A stretch of DNA of 64,000 bases from Bin55 sp963664665 (GCA_963664665.2 CAXXMH010000007.1:1-64000); one strand, 5' to 3'; positions 17,462 through 27,228 are shown, numbered from the stretch's first letter. Notes: a model not told the origin generated them from the sequence alone. Numbers and translations: made by a program.

Positions 17462-17986
17462 TTAGGCTCCTTTCATTGCATAGATGTCCGGTAGCTGACG
17501 ATACCTTCCGTTCATATCCATACCTCTGCCGATTAGGTACTGATCGGGCGCGTCAAGCGCAACGTAATCAGCTTCGATCTCAACTTCTCGAAGCGCTTTC
17601 TTATCGCATAGAACTGCACTTAGCACACTCTCTGCACTCCCCGAGAGTCTCTCGTACAGCTTCCGCATCGTCACCCCACGATCAAGCACGTCATCGACGA
17701 TGACAGCATGTTTACCTTCTAGATCGAGATGGAAATCTCGTTCAGTTCTAATTTCGCCACCTTTGGTGCCGTCATATCGCTGAACCCTGACGAAATCAAG
17801 TGCGACATCGAAATTCACACGTCGCATGAGATCCCACGTAAATGGAAGCCCACCATGCATGACACACACGAATACAACATCCTTGTCGTCTAAATCGGCG
17901 TTCAATCGGATTGCGACTCGATCAATCGCTCGTTCGATGGTTTCACTACCATACAAAAGTTCAAAATCCTTAGGTAAGTCGATCAC
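17462..17986 (-). CDS. hpt: Hypoxanthine-guanine phosphoribosyltransferase
   Basis: Salvages hypoxanthine and guanine to IMP and GMP with PRPP. The PRPP loop reads AVIVDDVLDRGVTM at residues 94-107 of the 174-residue protein, preceded by the VFVCVMHGGLPF core strand. The true start is a GTG at 17986 overlapping the mscS stop (GTGA). The longer frame up to 18121 lies inside mscS and has no family similarity. Gene order mscS-hpt-mtip suggests one transcript, with hpt consuming the hypoxanthine that the next gene's enzyme releases. Confidence 0.92.
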   Translation of the reverse strand: MIDLPKDFELLYGSETIERAIDRVAIRLNADLDDKDVVFVCVMHGGLPFTWDLMRRVNFDVALDFVRVQRYDGTKGGEIRTERDFHLDLEGKHAVIVDDVLDRGVTMRKLYERLSGSAESVLSAVLCDKKALREVEIEADYVALDAPDQYLIGRGMDMNGRYRQLPDIYAMKGA

Positions 17987-19062
17987 GAGACTCTCTGCGC
18001 TATTTCGGTGGGGTCTAGATGCAAAGTTTGGGTTGGGAACGCCATTTCTGCACCGTGTCCTTCGATGATGTTGGCAATCCGTAGCAATACGTCTTCCTTG
18101 ATTTCGTGAAATCTTGCCCAATCCGTGGTTTTGGTGAACGTGTAAATGAAGAAATCCGCCGAGGAATCGTTGAATTCGTTCAGATTTACCATCAAGATCT
18201 GATTTGTGTCGATCTCTTCGTGTTCTGCGAGCATCGTCCTCAGGTCCTTTAAGATCGTAGGAAGAACGCTGAGATCGTCATACCGAAGACCTATGGTCTC
18301 TTTGATGCGACGATTCGTCATACGGCTGGGGTTTTCAATCGTGATATTAGAGAAGTTCGAGTTTGGCACATAGAGTGGACGCTTGTCGAACGTCCTGATG
18401 CGCGTAATGCGCCATCCGATATCTTCAACCGTACCTTCAATTTCCATTTCGTTTGAGCGGATCCAGTCACCGACGGCGAATGGTTTATCCAAGAGGAGTG
18501 TGAGCGCGCCAAAAAAGTTTGCGAGCATGTCACGTGCCGCAAAACCCACCGCTATTCCACCGATACCTCCGAACGCCAGAACCCCTTCGATGCTAAAGCC
18601 AAGTGTCTGTAGTCCAATGAGAAATCCAGTGATCAATACGGATATTCGCAGTAATTTGGCTACGGCCGCGATCGTGGCTCGATCATCTTGTTCCTCACGT
18701 ACTTCGACCAGCGCACTACTCACCTCGTGGATGAATCGAATAGCGAACCAAACGAGTAAACCGATCGTGCCAACTTCTCTAATTTGTGGGATGAAATCGA
18801 GGATGCCAGCCCCGGTGTTGTCGCGCACAATCGCCGCAGCAGCGAGAACACCATAGAGCAGAATTGCCCAGCCGATCGGTTTGCGCGCAACTCGGATGAT
18901 CGCGTCGTCGTAGATGTTCTCGGTCAAACCCGACGCGTGCTCAAGTCGGTCAAACACGAATTTGAGGACCAGTCTGAGTACGAGGCATAGAAATACGATG
19001 CCGAAGACTGTGCCGACCCAACTATTCGCAACGAGCCATTGCCACGCTTCAGGCCAAGTCAC
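17983..19062 (-). CDS. MscS-family mechanosensitive ion channel
   Basis: Inner-membrane channel gated by membrane tension, protecting against osmotic downshock. Four to five hydrophobic segments occupy the first ~175 residues. The pore-lining helix is Gly/Ala rich (FGGIGGIAVGFAARDMLAN), followed by the MscS beta domain (LLLDKPFAVGDWI, then VEDIGWRITRIRTFDKRPLY and PNSNFSNITIENPSR). At 359 residues it is longer than E. coli MscS (286), with two extra N-terminal helices. It is the first gene of the mscS-hpt-mtip transcript, and its promoter lies in the 188 bases shared with the divergent ThDP enzyme. Confidence 0.92.
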   Translation of the reverse strand: MTWPEAWQWLVANSWVGTVFGIVFLCLVLRLVLKFVFDRLEHASGLTENIYDDAIIRVARKPIGWAILLYGVLAAAAIVRDNTGAGILDFIPQIREVGTIGLLVWFAIRFIHEVSSALVEVREEQDDRATIAAVAKLLRISVLITGFLIGLQTLGFSIEGVLAFGGIGGIAVGFAARDMLANFFGALTLLLDKPFAVGDWIRSNEMEIEGTVEDIGWRITRIRTFDKRPLYVPNSNFSNITIENPSRMTNRRIKETIGLRYDDLSVLPTILKDLRTMLAEHEEIDTNQILMVNLNEFNDSSADFFIYTFTKTTDWARFHEIKEDVLLRIANIIEGHGAEMAFPTQTLHLDPTEIAQRVS

Positions 19063-19250
19063 AGGTGTATCCCCTCGTTCTTCGAATGGTGATAGCCGAA
19101 TTGCAGTTCACGTGTCTACTGCGATTCGCAAATTCATTGTATTTTCGTGTTCAAGCCCGCCGTACTCGTATCGTGAAGGAACGAGTTGCTAGTACGGCCA
19201 CAATCAACCCGTTTGTAAACTACGACGCTTCAAATCTGTAGGAGTTATCT

Positions 19251-20888
19251 GTGAACGTTGCTGATGGCATTGCCCATGTGTTAAAGAAAGAAGGCGTAGA
19301 CGTTTTATTTGCGTATCCGGTGAATACGATCATTGAAGCGGCGGCTAGAGCTGATATCCGCACGGTCATTTGTCGTCAAGAACGCATTGGTCTGCACATG
19401 GCTGACGCATACTCACGGCTCTCTTCTGGAGAGAAGATTGGAACTTTCTGTATGCAGCACGGGCCAGGCGCGGAAAACGCGTTCGGAGGTATCGCGCAGG
19501 CCTACTCTGAATCATCGCCGATTCTCGTCTTACCTGCTGGCTATCCGCGACGACTCATGAACTACTACCCTAACTACAACTCAACACTAAATACCAAGCA
19601 CGTGACAAAGTGGTCAGAGCCACTCACTATGGGACGCGCGCTCCCCGAAGTCATGCGACGTGCTTTTTTTCAACTTCGAAACGGTCGGCCAGGACCCGTA
19701 CAGGTAGAGATTCCCGTCGACTTGTTCGGTGAAGAGGTGCCAGACAATTGGGAGTACAAACCCGCCTACGCAACCCGCACTGCGCCTGATCCGGTCGCGG
19801 TGGAAGAAGCTGCAGCGGTGTTAAGCGCTGCTGAGCGACCCGTCATCTATGCGGGTCAAGGCGTCCACTACGCAAAGGCTTGGCAGGAGTTGCAGGCTTT
19901 TGCTGAAGAATGGCAGATTCCCGTTACGACAAGTCTGGAAGGTAAGAGCTCATTCAATGAAACACACGAACTTTCGTTGGGTTCCGGTGGTCGCGCAAAT
20001 CCTCGTTCGGTCAAGACCTTCTTGAACGAAGCTGACGTGATTCTGGGCATCGGTTGTAGTTTCGCACTTACGGGTTTCGGTGTGCCGATGCCGCGTGGTA
20101 GAACCATCATCCACGCCACACTCGATCCAATGGATTTGAACAAAGACGTTGAAGCTCAGCATGCGCTCATCGGCGACGCGAAATTAACGCTTCAAAGCTT
20201 GTCTGAAGCGATGAGCGACCGTGATCACAGCCAGGCGGACGCACGCCGCGGCGTAGTGCAGAAGCGCATTGGCGAACTTCGACAAGCGTGGTTATCCGAA
20301 TGGGCAGCGAAGCGCTCTAACAATGAATCGCCAATCAACCCGTACCGTGTGCTAAACGAGCTGCAACAGGCTGTTGACATCGACAACACGATTATCACGC
20401 ATGACGCTGGTAGTCCACGCGACCAACTTTCTCCATTCTGGACAAGCACCACGCCGCTGTCCTATATCGGCTGGGGTAAAACCACGCAGCTAGGATACGG
20501 TCTGGGTCTTGCGATGGGTGCAAAGATCGCCCAACCTGAGAAGACCTGCATAAACGTTTGGGGTGACGCCGCAATCGGTTTTACGGGTATGGATTTCGAG
20601 ACGGCGGCACGTGAGCGCATCCCCATCCTCTCGGTGCTAATGAACAACTTTTCGATGGCGATTGAAATCCCCATCATGCAAGTTGCACAAGAAAAATACG
20701 GTTCAACCGACATATCCGGGAATTACGCGGACATGGCAAAGGCGTTCGGCGGATACGGTGAGCGAATCACGGATCCGAACGACATTCAAGCTGCGTTACA
20801 ACGCGGTCTCAATGCGACGAAAGATGGTCAACCGGCGTTATTGGAGTTCATCACCGACAAGGAAATCCAAATTTCGGCGGAACAGTAG
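19251..20888 (+). CDS. Thiamine-diphosphate-dependent enzyme, acetolactate-synthase-like
   Basis: Belongs to the ThDP decarboxylase/carboligase fold. The activating Glu is E44 in CRQERIGLHMADAY. The C-terminal ThDP/Mg motif runs from WGDAAIGFTGMDFETAARE to LMNN. FAD/middle-domain features are present (RPVIYAGQGVHY). No ilvN regulatory subunit follows, and the region after HGPGAENAFGGIAQAYSES differs from true IlvB proteins. So it is better read as a stand-alone carboligase or decarboxylase such as a sulfoacetaldehyde or benzaldehyde-lyase relative, with substrate unknown. GTG start at 19251 with a good GTAGGAG site nine bases upstream. Length 545 residues, monocistronic by layout. Confidence 0.8.
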   Translation: MNVADGIAHVLKKEGVDVLFAYPVNTIIEAAARADIRTVICRQERIGLHMADAYSRLSSGEKIGTFCMQHGPGAENAFGGIAQAYSESSPILVLPAGYPRRLMNYYPNYNSTLNTKHVTKWSEPLTMGRALPEVMRRAFFQLRNGRPGPVQVEIPVDLFGEEVPDNWEYKPAYATRTAPDPVAVEEAAAVLSAAERPVIYAGQGVHYAKAWQELQAFAEEWQIPVTTSLEGKSSFNETHELSLGSGGRANPRSVKTFLNEADVILGIGCSFALTGFGVPMPRGRTIIHATLDPMDLNKDVEAQHALIGDAKLTLQSLSEAMSDRDHSQADARRGVVQKRIGELRQAWLSEWAAKRSNNESPINPYRVLNELQQAVDIDNTIITHDAGSPRDQLSPFWTSTTPLSYIGWGKTTQLGYGLGLAMGAKIAQPEKTCINVWGDAAIGFTGMDFETAARERIPILSVLMNNFSMAIEIPIMQVAQEKYGSTDISGNYADMAKAFGGYGERITDPNDIQAALQRGLNATKDGQPALLEFITDKEIQISAEQ

Positions 20889-21051
20889 ACCTGAATTAGA
20901 ACTGCTGATTTGAATGTAAGGAAACACTGGAGATGTGAATACTCTGGTTTCCATGAGAGTTGTGACTAGGAACTCAACCTTCGAAAAGCGCTCTAACTTG
21001 ATCGAACATTGTTACGATAAGCCAATCGTGGCCGGGTAGTCAGTCATACAA

Positions 21052-22365
21052 ATGGGTTGGGAGTGTCGTCTGACAAGAGACCGGCCGAAGGCCCAATTTC
21101 CATGTCGCGAAGGTCAACTAACCGTTTGTGTGTTATTTATGTGCATCGGCGGCTTCGCAACTGCTGAATCAAGTGTTCAAGAATTGTCAATTGAGCGAGC
21201 AGTGAAGCAGGCACTCGCCGATGAACCTCAAATTCATGCGTATCGACTACAGGCTGACGCACATGACAAATTAAAGGAAGCGGCGAAGCAACTCCCTAGC
21301 CCAACTGTTCGAACGGGATTATTGAATGTCCCGCTTGATGGTTTCGCGCTCAATGCGGAGCCGATGACGCAAACTCTTGTCGGCGTCCGCCAAACGATTC
21401 CACCGATTGGCGCGCGTTCAGCAATGAGTCTGAACCACGAGCAACTTCGAGAAGCTCTCAGGTATCGTGCATCGTTAGTGTCGAAAACCGCTACGTTTGC
21501 GGCCCGATCGACGTGGCTGGAGGCGCACTATTTGCGACACGAAATAGACTTGACATCGCAGGCGATAAAGCTGCTAGAAAATCTCGCGGATGTAGTTCGC
21601 GCTCGCTACGCAACCGGAGACGAATTACAGTACTCTGTGATTGCTGCTGAACTGCAGCTGAATCGGCTGAAGAGCCGTCTAATCGACACACAACGACGTG
21701 AATTCAAAATCCTCGCGCAACTACAACGTTTGACAGGCACTTCTCAACCGGTTTCAATCAGTCACGAGCTTCCGCTGTGGCGTGAGATTCCGTCGCGCGA
21801 ACGGGTCGTGCATGCGTTGTCAGAACATCCCCGCGTTCAAGTCGCCAATGCAACCATTGAGGCGGAATCCGCGAAGGTGTTACTGAATCAAGCGGCTTTT
21901 AAACCAGAGTGGCATATCGATCTAAGCTACGGCAAGCGGGATGGCGTGGATTTCAATGGTGATGCAAGGTCTGACTTCACGAGTGCTACGCTAACGTTCT
22001 CCTTGCCTATCGCGGTAAAACGCCGACAAAATCTCCACTTAAGTGCCGCACAAGCAAACGAAGACGCTGCTCGCCAAACGAAAATCGAGGTGCTTCGTGA
22101 TATGGCTGCAGATATTGCGATCGCGTATTCCGAGTGGGAACGTCTCACTGAGCGAATCGATTTATTGAATGACGCGATCGTGCCACAATCACATAACCAC
22201 GCCCAGGCTGCGCTAAATGCGTACCAGAACAAGGAAGGGAGCTTTACAGACGTCCTTTTGAGTTATGTCAATGAGGTAGATGCAAACCTAGAGCATCATC
22301 GTGTTCGCGTTGATCGTCTCAAATCTTGGGCTCAGATCGATGCACTTAACGGTTCGACGGAGTGA
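21052..22365 (+). CDS. cusC: TolC-family outer-membrane component of a Cus-type efflux system
   Basis: Outer-membrane channel of the heavy-metal efflux pump encoded by the next two genes. Two similar helical halves of the TolC fold are visible: AVKQALADEPQIHAYRLQAD opens the first and ALSEHPRVQVANATIEAESA the second. The barrel strand TATLTFSLPI is followed by a long coiled helix. The signal sequence is probably LTVCVLFMCIGGFATA, so the ATG at 21052 may be too far upstream; no Shine-Dalgarno was seen there and the start is uncertain. The stop overlaps the cusB start (GTGA), indicating coupling. 437 residues in this reading. Confidence 0.82.
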   Translation: MGWECRLTRDRPKAQFPCREGQLTVCVLFMCIGGFATAESSVQELSIERAVKQALADEPQIHAYRLQADAHDKLKEAAKQLPSPTVRTGLLNVPLDGFALNAEPMTQTLVGVRQTIPPIGARSAMSLNHEQLREALRYRASLVSKTATFAARSTWLEAHYLRHEIDLTSQAIKLLENLADVVRARYATGDELQYSVIAAELQLNRLKSRLIDTQRREFKILAQLQRLTGTSQPVSISHELPLWREIPSRERVVHALSEHPRVQVANATIEAESAKVLLNQAAFKPEWHIDLSYGKRDGVDFNGDARSDFTSATLTFSLPIAVKRRQNLHLSAAQANEDAARQTKIEVLRDMAADIAIAYSEWERLTERIDLLNDAIVPQSHNHAQAALNAYQNKEGSFTDVLLSYVNEVDANLEHHRVRVDRLKSWAQIDALNGSTE

Positions 22366-23819
22366 AGAAGCCGCTTGTCCTCGTCGCGACACTGCTTATA
22401 GGCGGCGTGCTTGGCTTTATATTGTCGCAAACCATCGGTGACTCGTTCGTCAGTTTATTCAGCGGCGAAGCTGAATCGAAACAGCGGGAGATCTTGTATT
22501 GGGTTGCGCCGATGGATCCAAACTTTCGACGCGACAAGCCTGGTAAGTCACCGATGGGAATGGATCTCGTGCCGGTGTATGCAGATAACTCTAGTCCGAC
22601 TGCTGGTACCGTCGAAATAGATTCGAACGTGATTCAAAACTTCGGGGTTCGTTCGGAATCAGTGACGTACGGACGGTTAGACAGAGAAATCGAAACCGTT
22701 GGATACGTAGAGTACGATGAAAACGCGCTGCAGCACATCCACACACGAGTCGACGGTTGGATCGAGAAGCTCAGTGTCAAAGCTGAAGGTGACCCTGTCA
22801 GAAAGGACGAAACACTTTTTGAACTCTATTCACGAACGTTGGTGAACGCACAACAGGAGTATTTACTAGCGAAGGAATCTGCACAGGGTCCGTTAATTGC
22901 AGCGTCTCAAGAACGGCTTGTTTCTTTAGGCATGACGGCACCTGAAATCCTCGAACTCGACCGTTCGCAGACGGTAAATCAGCGCGTCAAGGTAGTGGCT
23001 CACACGGATGGTGTCGTTGCGATGCTTGGTATTCGGGAAGGTGTATATGTGACTCCTGCAACGCACGTTATGTCGATTGCAGACCTTGAGCGAGTATGGA
23101 TTCTTGCAGAAGTTATGGAACGACATGCGGATGCGATCAAGATCGGTCAAGAGGTAGTTTTCGAAGTCGATTCGAAGCCAGGTCGCAAGTTTGAGGGGCA
23201 AGTTGAGTACATCTATCCAGAAATGGATCCACAAACCCGAAGTCTGAAGGTGCGGATTGGCTATTCTGTACAAGACGATGTGTTTCGACCGAACATGTTT
23301 GCGCGGGTGAGCATCATCGTGCCAGGCAAGAACGACGTCATCCATGTACCGACGTCCGCAGTGATTCGTGGAGGTTCTAGTGATCGAGTTGTTGTGGATC
23401 TGGGGAACGGCCGATTCAAGTCCACACCGGTCGTAGCCGGCTACGATTCTGGCAACTCAACCGAGATTCTCCGCGGGTTAGAGACTACGGATCGAGTCGT
23501 GACGTCTGGTCAATTTTTGATTGATTCTGAGTCCAACATCGATACGGCGCTTGCGCGATTTGAAGACCGATCGAGTGAAGCAAGCGAACGCCAAAACGTC
23601 GATGCCGAAGTACTTGGTATGAACCCGAATGACGGTACGATAAGGGTCAAACACGGTCCGATAGATACGTGGGGTTGGCGCGCAATGACCATGGAATTAA
23701 GCGTTGCAGATGAGGCATTGCTTCAGCAAGTTGCAGTCGGAGACCTGGTGAGACTCGAGATCAAGAAAACCTCGGAGGGAGCCGTGCTGATTACCGAGAT
23801 AAGTGAGGCGAGTCAATAA
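22362..23819 (+). CDS. cusB: Cu(I)/Ag(I) efflux periplasmic adaptor CusB with C-terminal CusF-like domain
   Basis: Membrane-fusion protein joining the inner-membrane pump to the outer-membrane channel. An N-terminal anchor helix is followed by the short heavy-metal-binding motif YWVAPMDPNFRRDKPGKSPM, ending GMDLVPVY (about residues 46-72). The lipoyl/hairpin and beta-barrel domains follow. The last ~75 residues resemble CusF: H in VKHGPI and then W, M, M in WRAMTMEL match the Cu(I)/Ag(I) ligands His, Trp, Met, Met of that chaperone. So chaperone and adaptor are one chain. GTG start at 22362 overlaps the cusC stop. Length 485 residues. Confidence 0.9.
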   Translation: MKKPLVLVATLLIGGVLGFILSQTIGDSFVSLFSGEAESKQREILYWVAPMDPNFRRDKPGKSPMGMDLVPVYADNSSPTAGTVEIDSNVIQNFGVRSESVTYGRLDREIETVGYVEYDENALQHIHTRVDGWIEKLSVKAEGDPVRKDETLFELYSRTLVNAQQEYLLAKESAQGPLIAASQERLVSLGMTAPEILELDRSQTVNQRVKVVAHTDGVVAMLGIREGVYVTPATHVMSIADLERVWILAEVMERHADAIKIGQEVVFEVDSKPGRKFEGQVEYIYPEMDPQTRSLKVRIGYSVQDDVFRPNMFARVSIIVPGKNDVIHVPTSAVIRGGSSDRVVVDLGNGRFKSTPVVAGYDSGNSTEILRGLETTDRVVTSGQFLIDSESNIDTALARFEDRSSEASERQNVDAEVLGMNPNDGTIRVKHGPIDTWGWRAMTMELSVADEALLQQVAVGDLVRLEIKKTSEGAVLITEISEASQ

Positions 23820-23831
23820 CCATCTCATTCA

Positions 23832-23858
23832 AACGCACGCATCAGACGCACGTGCGTT
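23832..23858 (+). other. Intercistronic hairpin between cusB and cusA
   Basis: A perfect 8-bp inverted repeat, AACGCACG and CGTGCGTT with an 11-base loop, sits in the 65-base gap between cusB and cusA. There is no downstream T tract, so it is more likely an mRNA stability or differential-expression element than a full terminator. Function is inferred. Confidence 0.5.
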
Positions 23859-23884
23859 CGATGTCTAAATAAGTCTCTCGACTT

Positions 23885-26800
23885 GTGATTTCAGCGATCA
23901 TAGCTTGGTCGATCAACAACCGCCAATTGGTGTTGATCGCAAGTGTAATTTTCGTGTTGTGGGGTGTATACAGCGCGATACGTACGCCTGTTGACGCGAT
24001 TCCAGATTTATCTGATGTTCAAGTCATTATCAAGACATCGTTTCCAGGTCAAGCACCTCGAGTTGTAGAAGACCAAGTCACGTACGCATTGACTACGGCA
24101 ATGCTCTCGGTCCCTAAAACAACGTCAGTCCGAGGTTACTCCTTCTTTGGCGATTCCTATGTTTACGTCATATTTGAGGACGGAACTGACCTATATTGGG
24201 CTCGATCACGGGTCCTCGAGTATCTCAATCAGGTTGCCGCCAAACTGCCAGAAGGTGCAACATCGTCAATAGGCCCCGACGCTACGGGCGTTGGTTGGAT
24301 CTACTCATACGCATTGGTGGATAGAACCGGCACACACGACCTTGAGCAACTTCGCAGTCTACAGGACTGGTTTCTGAAATACGAACTTCAATCAGTGCAA
24401 GGTGTGGCCGAAGTGGCAACCGTCGGCGGAATGGTTCGACAGTATCAGGTTGTGCTAGATCCTGACCGCTTGCACGCTTTCGGACTGACGTTAGAGCACG
24501 TTAAACAGGCAATCACACGAAACAATCAAGAAGCTAGCGGTTCAGTCGTAGAAATCGCAGAAGCGGAATACATGGTGCGATCGAGTGGCTACGTGCAAAG
24601 CGTAGACCACCTTTCGCAGATTCCTGTATCTCTCAGTGAAGCAGGAACTCCTATTCAGCTCTCTGATGTTGCGGAAATACGGATTGGACCGCAGATGCGG
24701 CGGGGAATCGCAGAGCTGGACGGTGAAGGTGAGGTAGTTGGTGCAATCGTCGTTATGCGAGCAGATGAGAACGCTGTTGCAACAATCGATAGGGTCAAGT
24801 CACGCATAGCGGAATTGAAAGCCAGCTTACCCGACGGAGTTGAACTCGTACCTACTTACGATCGCTCAAAGTTGATTGAACGCGCGATCGGAACGCTTCA
24901 AGTAACCCTTATTGAAGAGTTTTTGGTCGTTGTGCTGGTGTGCGCGGTCTTTCTGTTTCATTTCCGATCCGCCCTAGTTGTCTTGATTAGCCTCCCGGTA
25001 GCGATTCTCGGTGCGTTCGTCTTCATGCGATTTCAGAATCTAAACGCCAACATCATGTCACTGGGAGGTATCGCGATCGCGATAGGGGCAATGGTGGATG
25101 GTGCGATCGTCATGATCGAGAACACCCACCGCAAGCTCGCCGCCGAATTAGGAGAGACAGGAACACTAACGGCGACGCAGAGATGGGAATTCGTACGTGA
25201 AGCCGCTTCGGAAATCGGAGCGCCAGTGCTTACCTCGCTGTTAATCATCACCCTGAGCTTCTTGCCCGTATTCACGCTAGAAGCGCAGGAAGGACGGTTG
25301 TTTGCACCGTTAGCGTTCACCAAAACCTACGCGATGGCGATCGCAGCATTTCTAGCAATAACCCTTGTTCCGGTATTAATGGGCTATCTCATTCAAGGAC
25401 GGCTTCGAAAGGTATCAGACAACCCCATTAATGTGGGCTTGATTGCGGGTGTTGTTCCCATCATTCGGCGCATCCTGGATTTCCCACGAACTTCAGTCGT
25501 CGTGGCGTTGCTTGTGTTTGTAGGCGCATCGCTACCGGTCCTAAAAATCGGCTCGGAATTCATGCCGCCGCTGGATGAAGGCGACTTAATGTATATGCCT
25601 ACGACATATCCAGGCATCTCGATCGACAAAGCGCGTGAACTGCTTCAGCAAACTGACAAGGTAATCCGCACGATTCCTGAAGTCGAGAACGTATTCGGCA
25701 AGATCGGCCGCGCAGAAACTGCGACGGACCCCGCTCCGCTCACGATGATCGAAACGATGGTGCAACTTCGACCTCGCGACACCTGGCGGGACGGCGTCAC
25801 CATGGATTCGCTTCGAGACGAGCTGAATGCAAAGATCGACATCCCAGGACTCAATAACACATGGGTGATGCCGATACGTACGCGCATAGACATGCTCGCA
25901 ACCGGCATTAAGACACCAATTGGCGTAAAAATCGCTGGACCAAATTTGGAAGTGATTCAGTCGATTGGTCAGAGGCTCGAATCTATGCTAAGCGACATCC
26001 CTGGAACGGTTTCGGTGTATTCCGAGCGAGTCCAAGGTGCGAGATACATCAATGTCAATATCGATAGGGATCGAGCCGCGCGATACGGTCTGAATATTGA
26101 GGACATCCAAGAGGTGGTCAGAACAGCGGTTGGGGGCACGAATATTTCCTACTCGATCGAAGGTTTAGCACGATACCCAATCAATCTGAGGTATCCACAG
26201 AGACTACGCGACTCAGTTGAGAGCCTTCGATCACTTCCAATCGTGACCGCCCAGGGCGCGCGCATCGCGTTGGTCGACGTTGCAGAAATTGAGATCACGG
26301 ACGGTCCGCCCGTGATCAAGAGTGAAAATGCGCGTCCTAATGGCTGGCTTTATGTTGATATCGTCGATCGCGACTTGGGTTCTTATGTTGCCGAAGCGAA
26401 AGAGGTCGTCGAGGAGAGTGTCGCGTTACCGGTGGGTTATTCACTGACATGGTCAGGTCAATACGAGTATCTGATTCGCGCACAACAGCGGCTAATGTTG
26501 ATTGGTCCCATTACGCTATTGGTAGTCATCTTATTGATTTACTTAAATTTTCGACGTATCCGTGAAGTCTTCATCGTCGTGTCAACCGTACCGTTCGCGT
26601 TAGCGGGTGGGATCCTCCTGGTATTCCTCCTCGACTACGATTTGTCGGTCGCTGTCGGTGTAGGTTTCATCGCCCTCGCGGGCGTCGCGGCGGAGTTGGG
26701 TATCCTGATGCTTACGTACCTGAACCTTCAATTTGAGCAACTAAAGCAACGTGCGGTCACAGAAAACCGCCGGATCACGCGTGAGGAGCTCAAAACCTCC

Positions 26801-27049
26801 ATATTAGCTGGTGCTTCGCAACGCATCAGACCGATCCTGATGACCACGCTCACGATCGTCGTTGGGCTGATGCCGATCATGTTCGGTGCGGGAACTGGTT
26901 CAGAAGTCATGCGTCGCATCGCAGCACCGATGTTTGGTGGCATGTTCTTCGCGATGATTATGGTGCTGCTGATCGTCCCTGCGATCTATTACATTTGGCA
27001 AACGTACGCGATTTCTATACCACGGAACATAGCGCGAGACGAGTCTTGA
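23885..27049 (+). CDS. cusA: CusA-type RND heavy-metal efflux pump, Cu(I)/Ag(I)
   Basis: Proton-driven inner-membrane RND transporter, 1054 residues against 1047 for E. coli CusA. The N-terminus has the family form: RTPVDAIPDLSDVQVIIKT then GQAPRVVEDQVTYAL. The large periplasmic loops are punctuated by transmembrane blocks; the proton-relay helix reads AIAIGAMVDGAIVMIENTHR. The second half has METMVQLRPRDTWRDG and TDPAPLTMIE segments, consistent with the metal-methionine path. It starts with a GTG at 23885 with a weak ribosome site. It is the last gene of cusC-cusB-cusA; no CusRS, CueR or CopA gene is adjacent, so regulation is not visible here. Confidence 0.95.
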   Translation: MISAIIAWSINNRQLVLIASVIFVLWGVYSAIRTPVDAIPDLSDVQVIIKTSFPGQAPRVVEDQVTYALTTAMLSVPKTTSVRGYSFFGDSYVYVIFEDGTDLYWARSRVLEYLNQVAAKLPEGATSSIGPDATGVGWIYSYALVDRTGTHDLEQLRSLQDWFLKYELQSVQGVAEVATVGGMVRQYQVVLDPDRLHAFGLTLEHVKQAITRNNQEASGSVVEIAEAEYMVRSSGYVQSVDHLSQIPVSLSEAGTPIQLSDVAEIRIGPQMRRGIAELDGEGEVVGAIVVMRADENAVATIDRVKSRIAELKASLPDGVELVPTYDRSKLIERAIGTLQVTLIEEFLVVVLVCAVFLFHFRSALVVLISLPVAILGAFVFMRFQNLNANIMSLGGIAIAIGAMVDGAIVMIENTHRKLAAELGETGTLTATQRWEFVREAASEIGAPVLTSLLIITLSFLPVFTLEAQEGRLFAPLAFTKTYAMAIAAFLAITLVPVLMGYLIQGRLRKVSDNPINVGLIAGVVPIIRRILDFPRTSVVVALLVFVGASLPVLKIGSEFMPPLDEGDLMYMPTTYPGISIDKARELLQQTDKVIRTIPEVENVFGKIGRAETATDPAPLTMIETMVQLRPRDTWRDGVTMDSLRDELNAKIDIPGLNNTWVMPIRTRIDMLATGIKTPIGVKIAGPNLEVIQSIGQRLESMLSDIPGTVSVYSERVQGARYINVNIDRDRAARYGLNIEDIQEVVRTAVGGTNISYSIEGLARYPINLRYPQRLRDSVESLRSLPIVTAQGARIALVDVAEIEITDGPPVIKSENARPNGWLYVDIVDRDLGSYVAEAKEVVEESVALPVGYSLTWSGQYEYLIRAQQRLMLIGPITLLVVILLIYLNFRRIREVFIVVSTVPFALAGGILLVFLLDYDLSVAVGVGFIALAGVAAELGILMLTYLNLQFEQLKQRAVTENRRITREELKTSILAGASQRIRPILMTTLTIVVGLMPIMFGAGTGSEVMRRIAAPMFGGMFFAMIMVLLIVPAIYYIWQTYAISIPRNIARDES

Positions 27050-27228
27050 AGGTTCATCTAATGCGTATGCTTAAATACTTGGAAATTGACGGATTGCGAT
27101 AACTAATCGGGTGGTTATCTCACATTGATTAACTCATAAACCAATTAATATCAATAAGTTACGTTCGATTTCTCTGCGAATAGATCCTGATTTGAGGAAG
27201 TTACGTTCGTAACACTGACCGCTGCCGG
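27050..27228. other. Convergent intergenic region with hairpins and direct repeats
   Basis: Gap between the convergent cusA and typA genes. It holds two copies of the 12-mer AAGTTACGTTCG, at 27156-27167 and 27198-27209, 42 bases apart. The second is part of an inverted repeat GTTACG-TT-CGTAAC at 27200-27213. A perfect 7-bp stem with a 4-base loop follows at 27215-27232 and includes the typA stop. The stem could act as a weak terminator, though no T tract is present. Confidence 0.55.
27148..27168 (+). promoter_or_regulatory. IHF-consensus-like site, copy 1
   Basis: TATCAATAAGTTA fits the IHF consensus WATCAANNNNTTR exactly. The extended sequence ATATCAATAAGTTA plus a nearby TCGA recurs at 41207 and, with one change, at 29077. 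All three copies are intergenic. Binding by IHF is inferred. Confidence 0.35.

Noticed and set aside
22926..23345. 139-codon minus-strand frame inside cusB
   Set aside because: Antisense to a recognised adaptor gene; composition looks like a shadow.
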